From UBA1309 sp047605645 (GTDB lineage Bacteria > Bacteroidota > Bacteroidia > Bacteroidales > Dysgonomonadaceae), in the NCBI GenBank assembly GCA_047605645.1, contig JASGFJ010000014.1:38397-102396 (forward strand): a DNA stretch of 64,000 nucleotides. Reading direction: 5' to 3'. Below, piece by piece: positions 9,201 through 16,444 of this stretch (position 1 is the first letter of the stretch; each line of letters starts with the position of its first letter). Under the pieces are notes generated by a model. The model saw nothing but the letters and a program-made list of their open reading frames with translations. It was not told where the DNA came from and made no database searches. The translations under genes and the position numbers were made by a program.

Positions 9201-10197
9201 CATATTCCTGCTGCTGTGCAGGATATAAGTTTTGCATATCCTTAGCAAACGCTATGGCTCCCTGCCTTTTTATTTTATTCGGTCGACTCATCCCGCGTCC
9301 CAGCGAATTGAACGGGATGTAACTTCCGACGATGAGATTAAAATAACCATTACGTACATATTCATCCAGAAATTTCAATTTTTCGTCAGAGATAGCATAT
9401 TCCGTTCCTTGCGTGTAAAGGGCAAATTGAGTTACCCCTTTAATAAACTCGTCGCCGTATCCGAAGTTGTAGAATTGCTTGCCATGGGAGAAGAAAGTCC
9501 AGTCATGTTGTATTTCGTCGGAGGTACCATATTTGACCGAAGAGTAGGCATATCCCATAGTCGTATTCATAATCGCCGCATTTTTTGTAAGGCAGGCCCG
9601 GTAGAGCCAATGCAGCGCCACATCGGTTCGGTTTGCTCCGGTTTGGGAAGCGGGATTTCCTCCCTTGGAGGCCATTCTCTGTAAGATAGCTGTTTCTAAT
9701 GGAGCAGGCACCTGCAAACCTCCTTTTTTCATTTGAATAAGAATCACTCCTAATGTCTGCGGCGCCGCGATTTGATTGTACCACCAGTTGGTGCACTCGG
9801 GTCCCTTATCCTGCCAGTATTGTAACCCTCCCTGAATCATTGCGAAAACATCGGCGTTACCGCTATACGCATTTCCGGGCATTGTATAAAGGAATACCAA
9901 ATCCCGGATGCGTTCCAGATGTACGAATGGAGGCCAGTTTGTTCTCTGGGTTGAAGTATAATCAATATCTGTAAAGGCTCCTGTTGCTGCATCGTACAAC
10001 GACAGATACGACGGGACATTGGTCAAAGCGTTTGTTGTTTGAAAAGAAGATTCAAATTTATCGCTTATCCGGCTCATGATCAAGCCGAAATTATCATTAT
10101 CATATCCCTGAGCAAAAGAAGAATAGTTACCGAATCCTATGCCTATCAGAATGATCCATAGTTTGATCTTTAGATAGAATGTGTTTGTGTGCTTCAT
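6277..10197 (-). CDS. Secreted family 8 polysaccharide lyase with T9SS sorting domain
   Basis: 1306-residue protein. A signal peptide (residues about 8-30, ending YSSFAQ) leads into a PL8 alpha/alpha toroid with the family residues in place: NWW at about 137-139, GANRTDVALHW near 187, and QHDWTFFSHGKQFYNFGYG near 230-248 holding the catalytic His/Tyr candidates; RGMSRP follows near 300. PL8 enzymes beta-eliminate uronic-acid glycans (chondroitin, hyaluronan, xanthan); the substrate here cannot be fixed. Two DNRLRE/CBM96-like modules follow, near residues 745-905 (ADTYVYDGS...NYG) and 925-1110 (EDAYVDTGG...NYGG). The last 90 residues are a T9SS type A sorting domain (ISVYPTTLP, VILYDLAGQVI, PGVYILHV), so the enzyme is exported through the type IX system. 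It stands alone with no SusC/SusD beside it. Most family members are 700-1000 residues; the length comes from the extra modules. Confidence 0.9.
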   Translation of the reverse strand: MKHTNTFYLKIKLWIILIGIGFGNYSSFAQGYDNDNFGLIMSRISDKFESSFQTTNALTNVPSYLSLYDAATGAFTDIDYTSTQRTNWPPFVHLERIRDLVFLYTMPGNAYSGNADVFAMIQGGLQYWQDKGPECTNWWYNQIAAPQTLGVILIQMKKGGLQVPAPLETAILQRMASKGGNPASQTGANRTDVALHWLYRACLTKNAAIMNTTMGYAYSSVKYGTSDEIQHDWTFFSHGKQFYNFGYGDEFIKGVTQFALYTQGTEYAISDEKLKFLDEYVRNGYFNLIVGSYIPFNSLGRGMSRPNKIKRQGAIAFAKDMQNLYPAQQQEYEKYIKRISEIEPASYEVNPVNQTFFIGDYIHHQRATYAVNVRTVSTRTLRNEFGNGENLKTYFVSDGSTNIMTKGNEYFNIFPVWDWARIPGTTAPYLTTIPKAPNNWETPGTSTFCGGVSDNIYGASSYVYFDSYSGINTGANKSWFFFDDEVVCLGANIKSSATATINTTVNQARLSNDVQVYDGQNTSILETNTDKLYSGTLKWVLHDNIGYYFPNGGNIHVSNKAQSGSWYNINNNYSKDVLTENVFSLWFDHGSKPDEGSYAYMIVPNKKTPAEMSAYNANNIEILSNTDSVQVVRHKGLNIWEMIFTKAATFRYDDLCIEVSAGCALILKNVGTSEISMHIADPAQNLGTIRVNVLAPAVSAHKKMIVCDFSAAGAKFAGQTKVYKINADSPDYEPPMTPPSDTPKQILSSVPLADTYVYDGSKNSNYGNDNSFVVKKDNAGYQRSGYLKFSLADMEKGATLDSVRRVCLHVYPTQVNSGYANVNWALYAVADTTWSETGLTWNNAASAGTTPIATQKGTFYDNGDYLESNVLQFDITEYAWSEYTKGNKIISVCMSATEREPNGKGDARFATKEHLDARIRPSLSFYIYDNVPHLTYEKEQLVLEDAYVDTGGKDTNYGGAYRMIVKNTNDGSLDRKGYLKFNISNLVNGEKEFADKVYVRLYAFTGNIDSDKPDWIIKAVPLQNWSETSITYNNRPESAALIASLPGFIPTEDQGGAPIETNYVYFDVSDYVREQIALGHKSVSFMLYQSSNGNKYDMQYFSKELKEGDYIINKYNEGEYAAAKRPYLTTKVIIHSHKVYLPDDVAGAELSETGTVRVAKGENFTFTVKPLQPNVTVTVKANGMKIDENAVIGNTYTYYLPHLSADQKISVELSSGSKIDQEHTAGDECISVYPTTLPKRGVVTIRNHTGTSQTNVILYDLAGQVIRTASFVNPVGTMRMPESPGVYILHVKCGLKTQKTIKIIIE

Positions 10198-10615
10198 CTG
10201 ATTGATTTTTTAAGTTATTACTAAGTACTGAATATATTTAACAATTCTGTTTTTTCTATCGATAGGAAAGAGAAATCCGACAACACCCTTTATTCCTAGA
10301 GTATCGCCCGGTGTTCTCTTTGAGATTGTGTGCCTTCCGGTTCTGCTTTTAAACAAACCGGAATACCTCCGGGATGTACGGCTTATGGCAAACCGGAACT
10401 TCCGGCAACTCATCGATGTACCTGTTAGGAGAATCTCGCTCCTACCCTCCTCTACTTTACTATAATACACACTCCGGTGTTTCTTCCGATACAGAGATAG
10501 CTGATAATGTGATTTTATTTATTCACTTCCGTCAAATCACCGGCTCGTTCAACACGGCAGACATCTCGGTTTCCACCTTTTGCATCTCTATGCATTGAAG
10601 ATTGCCGTATCCTTT
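10198..10615. other. Gene-free upstream region of the lyase
   Basis: About 420 bp with only short unconvincing frames. It should hold the promoter and leader of the lyase gene, but no clear TAnnTTTG/TTTG pair was picked out. Confidence 0.4.
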
Positions 10616-10873
10616 TTATAGAAGACGAAATCCGTTGTTACTCCATCTGGCACGAGTAGCCGGATAGCGTATACAATCGAATTTCCCCAAGCTTTTCCCG
10701 AAATACAATAGTGCATCAAGCCGCATCAAGCCTTTGTCGACTTGTTCGGTGCCGGCATCGCGTTCTGTCCCGGAGAATAACGCGTTTGCTTCTCGCTGAG
10801 AATGGCAAGAAAGAAAATACAATGCAAAAAACAACAAGAGTACAGGGATGTAATATATTTCTCGTTGGTACAT
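10616..10873 (-). CDS. Small putative lipoprotein, possibly truncated
   Basis: 85-residue frame starting MYQREIYYIPVLLLFFALYF with a lipobox-like LSCHS at about residues 22-26, so a lipoprotein signal peptide is plausible. The rest (Arg-rich, ending ARWSNNGFRLL) matches nothing I know. It sits 420 bp upstream of the polysaccharide lyase on the same strand; the sequence between them has only an unconvincing 86-codon frame. It could be the N-terminus of a broken larger protein. Weak call. Confidence 0.35.
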   Translation of the reverse strand: MYQREIYYIPVLLLFFALYFLSCHSQREANALFSGTERDAGTEQVDKGLMRLDALLYFGKSLGKFDCIRYPATRARWSNNGFRLL

Positions 10874-11089
10874 ATCTTATTATTAGTCACATAATAGAAG
10901 CAAATATAAGTAAAAACATTGGTTATCTGAATATTCCGTAGTTTTTATTTCATATTTTTTTTTCGATTAAGGTGATTTTTTTCAATAATGCCATTTATAT
11001 AAGGACAAAGGAGAATTGCATATCGCATACAAAAACTTACAAAGCATTATTTCTATTCAGTATATTCAAAATAAGACTGTTGGAAAATG

Positions 11090-11248
11090 TTATTTATAGA
11101 TTATCGAGAATCTAAAATTACCGCTTAATAATTTGGATTTATGAAATGGAAAACAGATATTTGTAAAACGGAACAGGATTTAACAAAAAGTGTGTATTAT
11201 TTTCAAAATAAAGAGATATTGTGGGTGAAAATTCCACCAATAAATAAG
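11090..11248 (+). repeat. Leader repeat A (short copy), attI-like end
   Basis: About 160 bp matching the last part of leader copies B, C and D, with recognisable blocks TAATTTGGATTTATGAAATG, ACAGATATTTGTAAAACG and the shared end ATTCCACCAATAAATAAG. It ends at the G (11248) of the GTT that opens the first cassette. Only the 3' part of the longer leader is retained. Probable role: recombination platform (attI-like) and perhaps a promoter for the first cassette; inferred from position and recurrence. Confidence 0.7.
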
Positions 11249-11306
11249 TTAAGGGCAAGCGGATGAGAGAGGTAAAAAAAATGTAAAAAATTTAAAAAGA
11301 CATAAC

Positions 11307-11780
11307 ATGAAAACGAAAATTTACTTTTATTTAGTGGCAATTCTCATAATAACCACCTGTGTATCATGCAGTAAGGACAACGAGGATAATTCGTTGGTTT
11401 TTAGTGTTCAGTATTCTGGTGGTGGGACTGCGGTAGATGAAAATCTGACAATTAATTCGGACACAACAAGTTTTTCCAGCAGTTACTATGACCTAACCAC
11501 GATGAAGCGAAAAAGTTATCAGACGACAATCAAGACGTCAAAAGAACTATGGGATAGTTTGACACAGACTTTTGACTTGGGTACTTTTGTGAAAATCGAA
11601 AATGGTTCGTGTCGTGCTTGTGTTGATGGGATTGATGAAACTTTTTCTGTAATCAAAAACGGCACAACCTACTCTTTTTACAATGGGGTTAAAAATGAGC
11701 ATTATCAACAAATGCAGAATTTCTTAGATTTAATTTTAGAACAAATAAAAACTCTTCAAGACAGTGCTGATTATAAATAA
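11307..11780 (+). CDS. Cassette 1: putative lipoprotein
   Basis: 157-residue protein with a lipoprotein signal peptide (MKTKIYFYLVAILIITTCVS, lipobox VSCS, Cys at about 21). The mature part is polar, with no domain I recognise, and has two cysteines in GSCRACVDG near residues 108-116. First unit after leader A; the attC1 site follows about 50 bp after the stop. Single-gene unit, plus strand like all cassettes here and opposite to the flanking chromosomal genes. Function unknown; likely anchored to the inner or outer membrane. Confidence 0.75.
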   Translation: MKTKIYFYLVAILIITTCVSCSKDNEDNSLVFSVQYSGGGTAVDENLTINSDTTSFSSSYYDLTTMKRKSYQTTIKTSKELWDSLTQTFDLGTFVKIENGSCRACVDGIDETFSVIKNGTTYSFYNGVKNEHYQQMQNFLDLILEQIKTLQDSADYK

Positions 11781-11828
11781 TAGGATTTCAGGGCATAGCA
11801 ACATGCAGAAATGACAAACAAATGCCAG

Positions 11829-11956
11829 CCACTAACAAGCGGTTTACAATAATGCGCGGCATATGCTCGCAATAAGTTTTGTGGAAATTTGAAAATGTAT
11901 CGTCCGTCCGCACATTTGTGTTCCCCGCACTACAGCAAGGCGCCGACCGTTATCGG
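11829..11956 (+). other. attC1-like recombination site
   Basis: Opens with CCACTAAC (R'' half) followed by AAGCGGTTTACAATAATGCG and closes with GCAAGGCGCCGACCGTTATC (L'/R' half). The arms are inverted-complementary and would fold as an imperfect long hairpin, as integron attC sites do. Close relative of attC13 and attC15 in this array. Confidence 0.8.
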
Positions 11957-11972
11957 CAACCAGTAGACAACA

Positions 11973-12581
11973 ATGCACTTGAAAAAATATATAATGAAAG
12001 ACGAACAACTTGAGAGAAAGATATTGGAGGAAATCAAAGTCGAGCGGACTTTTCCATTCACATTTGAGGAATTGGCAGACGGTTTTGAAGAGAAGTTTGC
12101 CAAATTTAATCCTATTGTTAACTGTTTTAATATTGCAGACTATTTCTCTGAAGGTATCGGACTATCTACAGCGAAAAAGAAACTTCTTGTTCATAAAAAA
12201 ATAGAAAATAATTGGCTTAACGAAAAAGAAAATGATTTTAGCGGATTATATATTTTTCTAAATGACAAAGCACCTTTTTATGTTGGCATCTCTAAGGGTG
12301 TTATTCGACGAATTCTCCAGCATACCAAAGGACACAATCACAACACGTCGACCCTTGCATACAACATAGGACTGATAAGGTATGAACTCACTAAAGGAAA
12401 AAAGTATATAGGGAAAAGGGAAGACTTGAATTTTAAAACAGAGGTCGAGCCTGTGAAAAAGTTTTTGCTAAAACAAAAAATAGCATTCCTGCCTATAAAT
12501 AATCCCGAAGAACTTGCATTGTTTGAAATTTATTGTTCAATGAAATTGAAAACAGCATTAAATAAATTCGAGACTCACTAA
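11973..12581 (+). CDS. Cassette 2: GIY-YIG-like nuclease domain protein
   Basis: 202-residue protein. Residues about 88-125 read GLYIFLND...PFYVGISKGVIRRILQHTKG, matching the GIY-YIG nuclease pattern (the two short Tyr-containing strands, then an Arg in the first helix) with variant residues. A catalytic Glu could be E191 in EELALFEIYCS. The N-terminal 80 residues are unassigned. An alternative start at 11994 (MKDEQLERK) is equally possible. Neighbouring units with nuclease folds suggest a defence or toxin role, which is inference. Bounded by attC1 and attC2. Confidence 0.7.
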   Translation: MHLKKYIMKDEQLERKILEEIKVERTFPFTFEELADGFEEKFAKFNPIVNCFNIADYFSEGIGLSTAKKKLLVHKKIENNWLNEKENDFSGLYIFLNDKAPFYVGISKGVIRRILQHTKGHNHNTSTLAYNIGLIRYELTKGKKYIGKREDLNFKTEVEPVKKFLLKQKIAFLPINNPEELALFEIYCSMKLKTALNKFETH

Positions 12582-12622
12582 TAAATGTAAATAGTTAATA
12601 ATATGGACAATATAGTGACTTG

Positions 12623-12758
12623 CGCTAACAAATAGTTTGCCGTTAGACTGCGTGGAAGTGCGGTTTAGGAAGTGAATTTCCCAGCGCAGTCGTTCGCCTC
12701 GGTTGACAGGACTTCGTCGGGCCACCCGACCGAACGCCAAGCCGCCGACCGCTTGGGG
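12623..12758 (+). other. attC2-like recombination site, degenerate end
   Basis: R'' half GCGCTAAC at 12622-12629. The interior contains GTGAATTTCCCAGCGCAGTC and TTGACAGGACTTCGTC, shared with attC3, and CGAACGCCAAGCCGCCGACC, which then runs into GCTTGGGG instead of the expected GTTRRR, so the crossover triplet looks mutated. Same subfamily as attC3 and attC8. Confidence 0.7.
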
Positions 12759-12858
12759 TAAGTTTATAGATAGTTGTTACGAATGGATATTTTCCAAAAA
12801 GCTCAAAACAAATTTACGACTTCAGACAAATAGAATTTGAAATAAACGATAAAACGGC

Positions 12859-13284
12859 ATGAAGAAATGTTTTGTAATACAGCCATTTGACAATGGAACT
12901 TTTGATAGCAGATATAGAGATATATTTGAACCTGCGATAAAAAAAGCTGGATTTGAGTCTTATCGAATAGACAAAGATTTGAGTGTGCGGATACCTATTT
13001 ATGAAATAGAAAAAGGCATTAGTGATAGTGATATTTGTTTTGCAGAAATAACAACAGACAATCCCAATGTTTGGTATGAGTTAGGTTTTGCCTTTGCTCG
13101 TGAAAAAGATGTGATTATGGTATGCTCAGATGAAAGGGCAGGTAAAAAATTTCCATTCGATATTCAACATAGACATATCATTGAATATAAAACAAGTTCG
13201 AAAAGCGATTACGAAACATTAGAAGACAGTATTACTCGAAAAATTAATGCATTTCAACAAAAAGCACAGACAGTAAAAAACTAA
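12859..13284 (+). CDS. Cassette 3a: deoxyribosyltransferase-like/TIR-like N-terminal domain
   Basis: 141-residue Rossmann-like domain: MKKCFVIQPFD, then YRIDKD, ISDSDICFAEITTDNPNVWY and ELGFAFAREKDVIMVCSDER. The E-x-T-x-x-N-P-N-V-x-Y-E-L-G block is typical of nucleoside 2-deoxyribosyltransferase-like and related TIR-like effector domains that act on nucleotides. The frame ends GTA AAA AAC TAA. The bases A_AAA_AAC at 13274-13280 form a canonical -1 slippery heptamer directly before the stop, and the -1 frame stays open into the next coding region. The product may therefore be made both as a short form and as a fusion, or the gene may carry an indel. Defence role suspected, not shown. Confidence 0.7.
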   Translation: MKKCFVIQPFDNGTFDSRYRDIFEPAIKKAGFESYRIDKDLSVRIPIYEIEKGISDSDICFAEITTDNPNVWYELGFAFAREKDVIMVCSDERAGKKFPFDIQHRHIIEYKTSSKSDYETLEDSITRKINAFQQKAQTVKN

Positions 13285-13634
13285 ATGCAACCCCCATTAT
13301 TGATACCGAAGGATTAAAAAGCCATGAAATTGCATTATTGATTCTAATCACAAATAACTCTTTCTCAAATGAAGATGGAATTTCTGTTTGGTATTTGAAA
13401 GATGAAATGAATAAATCTGGTTACACAGATATTGCAACAAGCATTGGAGTCAGAACATTAACAAAAAATAAAATGATTGAAACATTTAAGGATACTGATT
13501 ACAATAATAACGAATATATTGCATGTAAATTAACAGAAAAAGGAGTAAATTGGATATTGACAAATCAAGATTTACTGGAATTTAGACAACAATCTAAGAA
13601 TCAAGAAAAAATAATAGATGATTTGCCTTTTTGA
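13281..13634 (+). CDS. Cassette 3b: C-terminal winged-helix-like part in the -1 frame
   Basis: The frame opens at the slippery site of the preceding gene and reads KLNATPIIDTEGLKSHEIAL, then LILITNNSFSNEDGISVWYL and TSIGVRTLTKNKMIE, ending IDDLPF. The pattern of helices with a basic turn looks like a winged-helix or DUF C-terminal module. There is no ATG; TTG at 13338 is the first initiator-like codon, but the sensible residues before it argue for entry by frameshift from 12859 or for a broken single gene of about 258 codons. attC3 follows 20 bp after the stop. Confidence 0.6.
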   Translation, partial: LNATPIIDTEGLKSHEIALLILITNNSFSNEDGISVWYLKDEMNKSGYTDIATSIGVRTLTKNKMIETFKDTDYNNNEYIACKLTEKGVNWILTNQDLLEFRQQSKNQEKIIDDLPF

Positions 13635-13653
13635 AGAATGTATAAAAAACTAT

Positions 13654-13790
13654 CCACTAACAAGCGGTTTGGCGTCAGGCGGTGCGAAAATATGGTTTAG
13701 AAAGTGAATTTCCCAGCGCAGTCGTTCGCCTTGGTTGACAGGACTTCGTCCCGCCACCCGCCAGAACGCCAAGCCTCCGACCGTTACCTG
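13654..13790 (+). other. attC3-like recombination site
   Basis: R'' half CCACTAAC (13654-13661), L'' AAGCGGTTTGGCGTCAGGCG, L' CGAACGCCAAGCC-type sequence, R' half GTTACCTG at 13783-13790. The last eight bases are the exact reverse complement of CAGGTAAC that follows the next gene (14795-14802). Confidence 0.85.
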
Positions 13791-13830
13791 CTATGCAATG
13801 GCGAGTATATTGAAAATAAATAAAAACAAA

Positions 13831-14778
13831 ATGACCATTATAAAAACATTTTTTTCAAATTTACATTGGCGGTTTAACAAAGAAAACGATTTGTCAGACT
13901 TAACATGGGCAATGTGTCAAACAAGTGAAACATTCAAACAATTATTTCTACAGTTTTTCTTTCCAAACACAAAATTTGATAAAATTAATAGTTTTTTACG
14001 AGAACGAGTACAAGATGATAGTAGAGCTGATTTTGTAATTGATAATGATGGAGAATTATATGTTGTTGAATGTAAAATTGGGGATAGAAATCACCACTTT
14101 GAACAATATCTTGAGGCATATAATATTGAGGCAGGACGATTAGGATATATAGTGAATTATAATCATTCATATAAAGATTTTGAAATTAAAACTTGGCGAC
14201 AATTTTATAAGTTTATTGAAGATAATCTTGCTGAAAATGAAGATGAAAAAACTCTATATCAGGGATATTTGGCGTATTTACAAAATATTTGTGGAATAAT
14301 AAAAATAACAAAGAAGATGAAATTAAGTGGAGCTTACTCATTATATTGTTTTAATCAGATACTCAAATCAGTAATAAATCGGAATACCGAAAATTTCACA
14401 TTATCATATTACAATACTGATTTTAAAGAATCATATTACGGATATAAATTCAAGGTGTCTGCTCCTAATAAAGATGATATTTGGTTAAGTGTTGGACTTT
14501 GGTTTAATTTTGAAAAACCTGTTATTACAATAGGAGTCTGGAAGCTAGAAGGTTGGGGAAAACCATTCTCTGATGAATTAGAGAAAGGGAAAAGGCATAT
14601 TGAGAAATATGCTGGGCAACATTATTGGGAGAACAATTCTTTTTATTTTGAAGGGACTGAAAAATTCTATAAAGAGTTTGAAGATGCTATTAATGTAGAA
14701 ATACAAAAAGATGTTCTTTGCAAATTTGTAGACGAAGTCGTCGATTTTTATGTAAAACCAGAAGTCGGAAATAGATAA
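13831..14778 (+). CDS. Cassette 4: PD-(D/E)XK-type nuclease
   Basis: 315 residues from the ATG at 13831. The frame is open back to 13735, but that part is translated attC3, so the later start is chosen. The motif RADFVIDNDGELYVVECKIG (residues about 60-79) carries the D-x(n)-E-x-K core of PD-(D/E)XK nucleases, and QYLEAYNIEAGRLGYIVNY continues the fold. The C-terminal half is unassigned. Such proteins occur as restriction-like or anti-phage nucleases; role here inferred. The 5' half-site GTTACCTG and 3' half-site CAGGTAAC match perfectly, marking this as one cassette. Confidence 0.75.
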   Translation: MTIIKTFFSNLHWRFNKENDLSDLTWAMCQTSETFKQLFLQFFFPNTKFDKINSFLRERVQDDSRADFVIDNDGELYVVECKIGDRNHHFEQYLEAYNIEAGRLGYIVNYNHSYKDFEIKTWRQFYKFIEDNLAENEDEKTLYQGYLAYLQNICGIIKITKKMKLSGAYSLYCFNQILKSVINRNTENFTLSYYNTDFKESYYGYKFKVSAPNKDDIWLSVGLWFNFEKPVITIGVWKLEGWGKPFSDELEKGKRHIEKYAGQHYWENNSFYFEGTEKFYKEFEDAINVEIQKDVLCKFVDEVVDFYVKPEVGNR

Positions 14779-14794
14779 AACGTGAAAAGCACAA

Positions 14795-14816
14795 CAGGTA
14801 ACAAGCATATTGAATC
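14795..14816 (+). other. Truncated attC4 (R'' half only)
   Basis: CAGGTAACAAGC is retained, then the sequence runs straight into the 5' region of the next gene with no L'/R' half. A deletion has probably fused cassettes 4 and 5. Confidence 0.65.
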
Positions 14817-14838
14817 ATTTTAAAAGACAACACGACCA

Positions 14839-15531
14839 ATGCAAATTGACGAAGAATTAAGACATAGAATTGGACTTGCACTAAATGAAGCTACTTTACT
14901 TGGCGTTGAGTATAACAAGGAGAAAAATTTGGTTGCTTGCTCATTTGCGTTGATTGCTATGGACAAGGACGGAAATGTTCCGGAAGACAATCGACTTTTA
15001 TTCATTTTCAAACCAGTTGGACGATTTGCTGCTTCATTACAAAATGGACATTGGGACAACAAAAACGCTGAAGTTGAAAAATTTGAACCAGAAAATATTT
15101 TAGAGATTATCCAAAGCTTTAAGGGACGTTCTATTTATGGTTGGGACTTTATTAATTGCGGTGACAAAGATTTTGACACTTGGAAAGACCGCTTAAGTTT
15201 TGACTACACAACAGGTGACAAGATTGGACTGACGAACACGATTGACCTTTTTCAGGAAGGGTTCAACAGACATATTGACCTGAGAATTTGGTTTGAGGAC
15301 TTTGAAATTTTTACACCAACGCATGAACCAGTTGACTTGGAAGAGTTTTTAGAAAATGGAAAACGAGGTTGGGCCGCTGTTTACGCTAACAACGACAAAA
15401 TGAGCAATTTTGGGATTATTCCAGCAACAGCAGAGAACGAACAAAAATTAAAAACTACAATAACTAATCTGACAGGAGAACAGCAACCAAAAAGTTGGTG
15501 GACAAAACTTAAAGACAAATTTAAAGGCTGA
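14839..15531 (+). CDS. Cassette 5: unknown protein with C-terminal basic Trp tail
   Basis: 230-residue soluble protein, no recognised domain. It is acidic overall and ends in a short tail, KSWWTKLKDKFKG, that resembles the FWNRLKDIFK end of cassette 7 two units on. Such amphipathic Trp/Lys tails could bind membranes or a shared partner; this is speculation. Bounded on the left by the truncated attC4 and on the right by attC5. Start at 14839 follows a purine-rich CACGACC region without a strong Shine-Dalgarno, as is common in Bacteroidota. Confidence 0.65.
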   Translation: MQIDEELRHRIGLALNEATLLGVEYNKEKNLVACSFALIAMDKDGNVPEDNRLLFIFKPVGRFAASLQNGHWDNKNAEVEKFEPENILEIIQSFKGRSIYGWDFINCGDKDFDTWKDRLSFDYTTGDKIGLTNTIDLFQEGFNRHIDLRIWFEDFEIFTPTHEPVDLEEFLENGKRGWAAVYANNDKMSNFGIIPATAENEQKLKTTITNLTGEQQPKSWWTKLKDKFKG

Positions 15532-15549
15532 CAATGGAAAGAAAAGCGA

Positions 15550-15685
15550 CCGCATAACAAGCGGTTTGGCCTCTGGCGGGTCGACGTGCAAACTTGGAGC
15601 TTTGTGCTTCTAATAGACTTTAGTAATAAATTGAGACTTTGAACTCCGAACCCACCCGAACGCCAAGCCCCGAAACGTTATGCGG
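15550..15685 (+). other. attC5-like recombination site
   Basis: CCGCATAAC (15550-15558), L'' AAGCGGTTTGGCC, L' CGAACGCCAAGCCC, R' GTTATGCGG (15677-15685). R' is the exact reverse complement of CCGCATAAC at 16288-16296, the half-site after the next gene. The L arms GGTTTGGC/GCCAAGCC also pair with one wobble. Confidence 0.88.
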
Positions 15686-15710
15686 CAACTTAAAAGACGA
15701 CACAGTGAGA

Positions 15711-16280
15711 ATGAAAATTTACATATTGACAATTTTAACCTTGACGTTTTTCGCTTGTTCGACAGACAAAAAACAGACAACAGAAAATTCAAATACTATG
15801 CTTAAACTTTATAAACTAATTGACAACCAACTTCACTATTGGGAGGCTTGGGACAAAGACGAAAAAACTGCAATAGTTCATTGGGGGATTGTTGGACAAC
15901 GTGGACAAGACAAAAAAGTGACAAGCGGACTTTTCTCAAATTTTCGTAAGACAGTTCAGAAGGAACTTGACGAAAAAATTAAACAAGGTTATGCAGAGTT
16001 TGACGAAGAGAAATTAGCTTTTCTTGAAGTTGAATATAAAATTGACGGTTTTGGAAAAGAACAAGACCTTGACAAGCGACATCGACTTGAAGAACACTTA
16101 AATGAACTTTTAGGTTGGACTGGACTTGGATACGTTGACGGTGGAAGCATTGGAAGTGGAACAATGGAAGCTGGTTGTATCGTGGTTGACTTTGAGACAG
16201 CTAAAAAAGTAATTGAAGACAACTTGAAAGGAACTGAATTTGGTGACTATTCAAGAATTTATCGAATGGACAATGAATAA
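15711..16280 (+). CDS. Cassette 6: lipoprotein with WGR-like domain
   Basis: 189 residues from the ATG at 15711; the frame extends upstream only through attC5 sequence. A lipoprotein signal (MKIYILTILTLTFFACS, Cys at about 16) is followed by a WGR-like module: KLYKLIDNQLHYWEAW, then IVHWGIVGQRGQ and FRKTVQKELDEKIKQGYAEF. WGR domains bind nucleic acid or act as protein modules in PARPs and Rcs-type proteins; export of one is unusual. Residues 130-185 (GYVDGGSIGSGTMEAGCIVV) match nothing I know. Own half-sites are perfectly complementary over nine bases. Confidence 0.7.
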   Translation: MKIYILTILTLTFFACSTDKKQTTENSNTMLKLYKLIDNQLHYWEAWDKDEKTAIVHWGIVGQRGQDKKVTSGLFSNFRKTVQKELDEKIKQGYAEFDEEKLAFLEVEYKIDGFGKEQDLDKRHRLEEHLNELLGWTGLGYVDGGSIGSGTMEAGCIVVDFETAKKVIEDNLKGTEFGDYSRIYRMDNE

Positions 16281-16287
16281 AAGCCGA

Positions 16288-16423
16288 CCGCATAACACGG
16301 ATTTTGCGTCAGGCGGGCTGAAGTGCAAAATTCAAGTGTAGTTTTTCAATTAAACTTTAGTCATAATATCAGCTTTTGTGCTTCGATTTCCCGCCCGAAC
16401 GCACAGCCACCGCCCGTTAGGCG
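16288..16423 (+). other. attC6-like recombination site
   Basis: CCGCATAAC at 16288-16296, L'' CGGATTTTGCGTCAGGCGGG, L' CCCGCCCGAACGCACAGCC, R' GTTAGGCG at 16416-16423. The central part shares TTAAACTTTAGTCATAATAT-type sequence with attC5. Confidence 0.85.
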
Positions 16424-16444
16424 TAATTTAAAAACAGACGAACT

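Noticed and set aside
7399..9684. Several plus-strand ORFs of 66-150 codons opposite the polysaccharide lyase gene
   Set aside because: They are antisense shadows of a long coding frame with clear domains.
13735..13830. Longer N-terminus for the PD-(D/E)XK gene
   Set aside because: The extra codons are translated from attC3. The same applies to extensions of the genes at 15711, 18509 and 20099 into attC or leader sequence.
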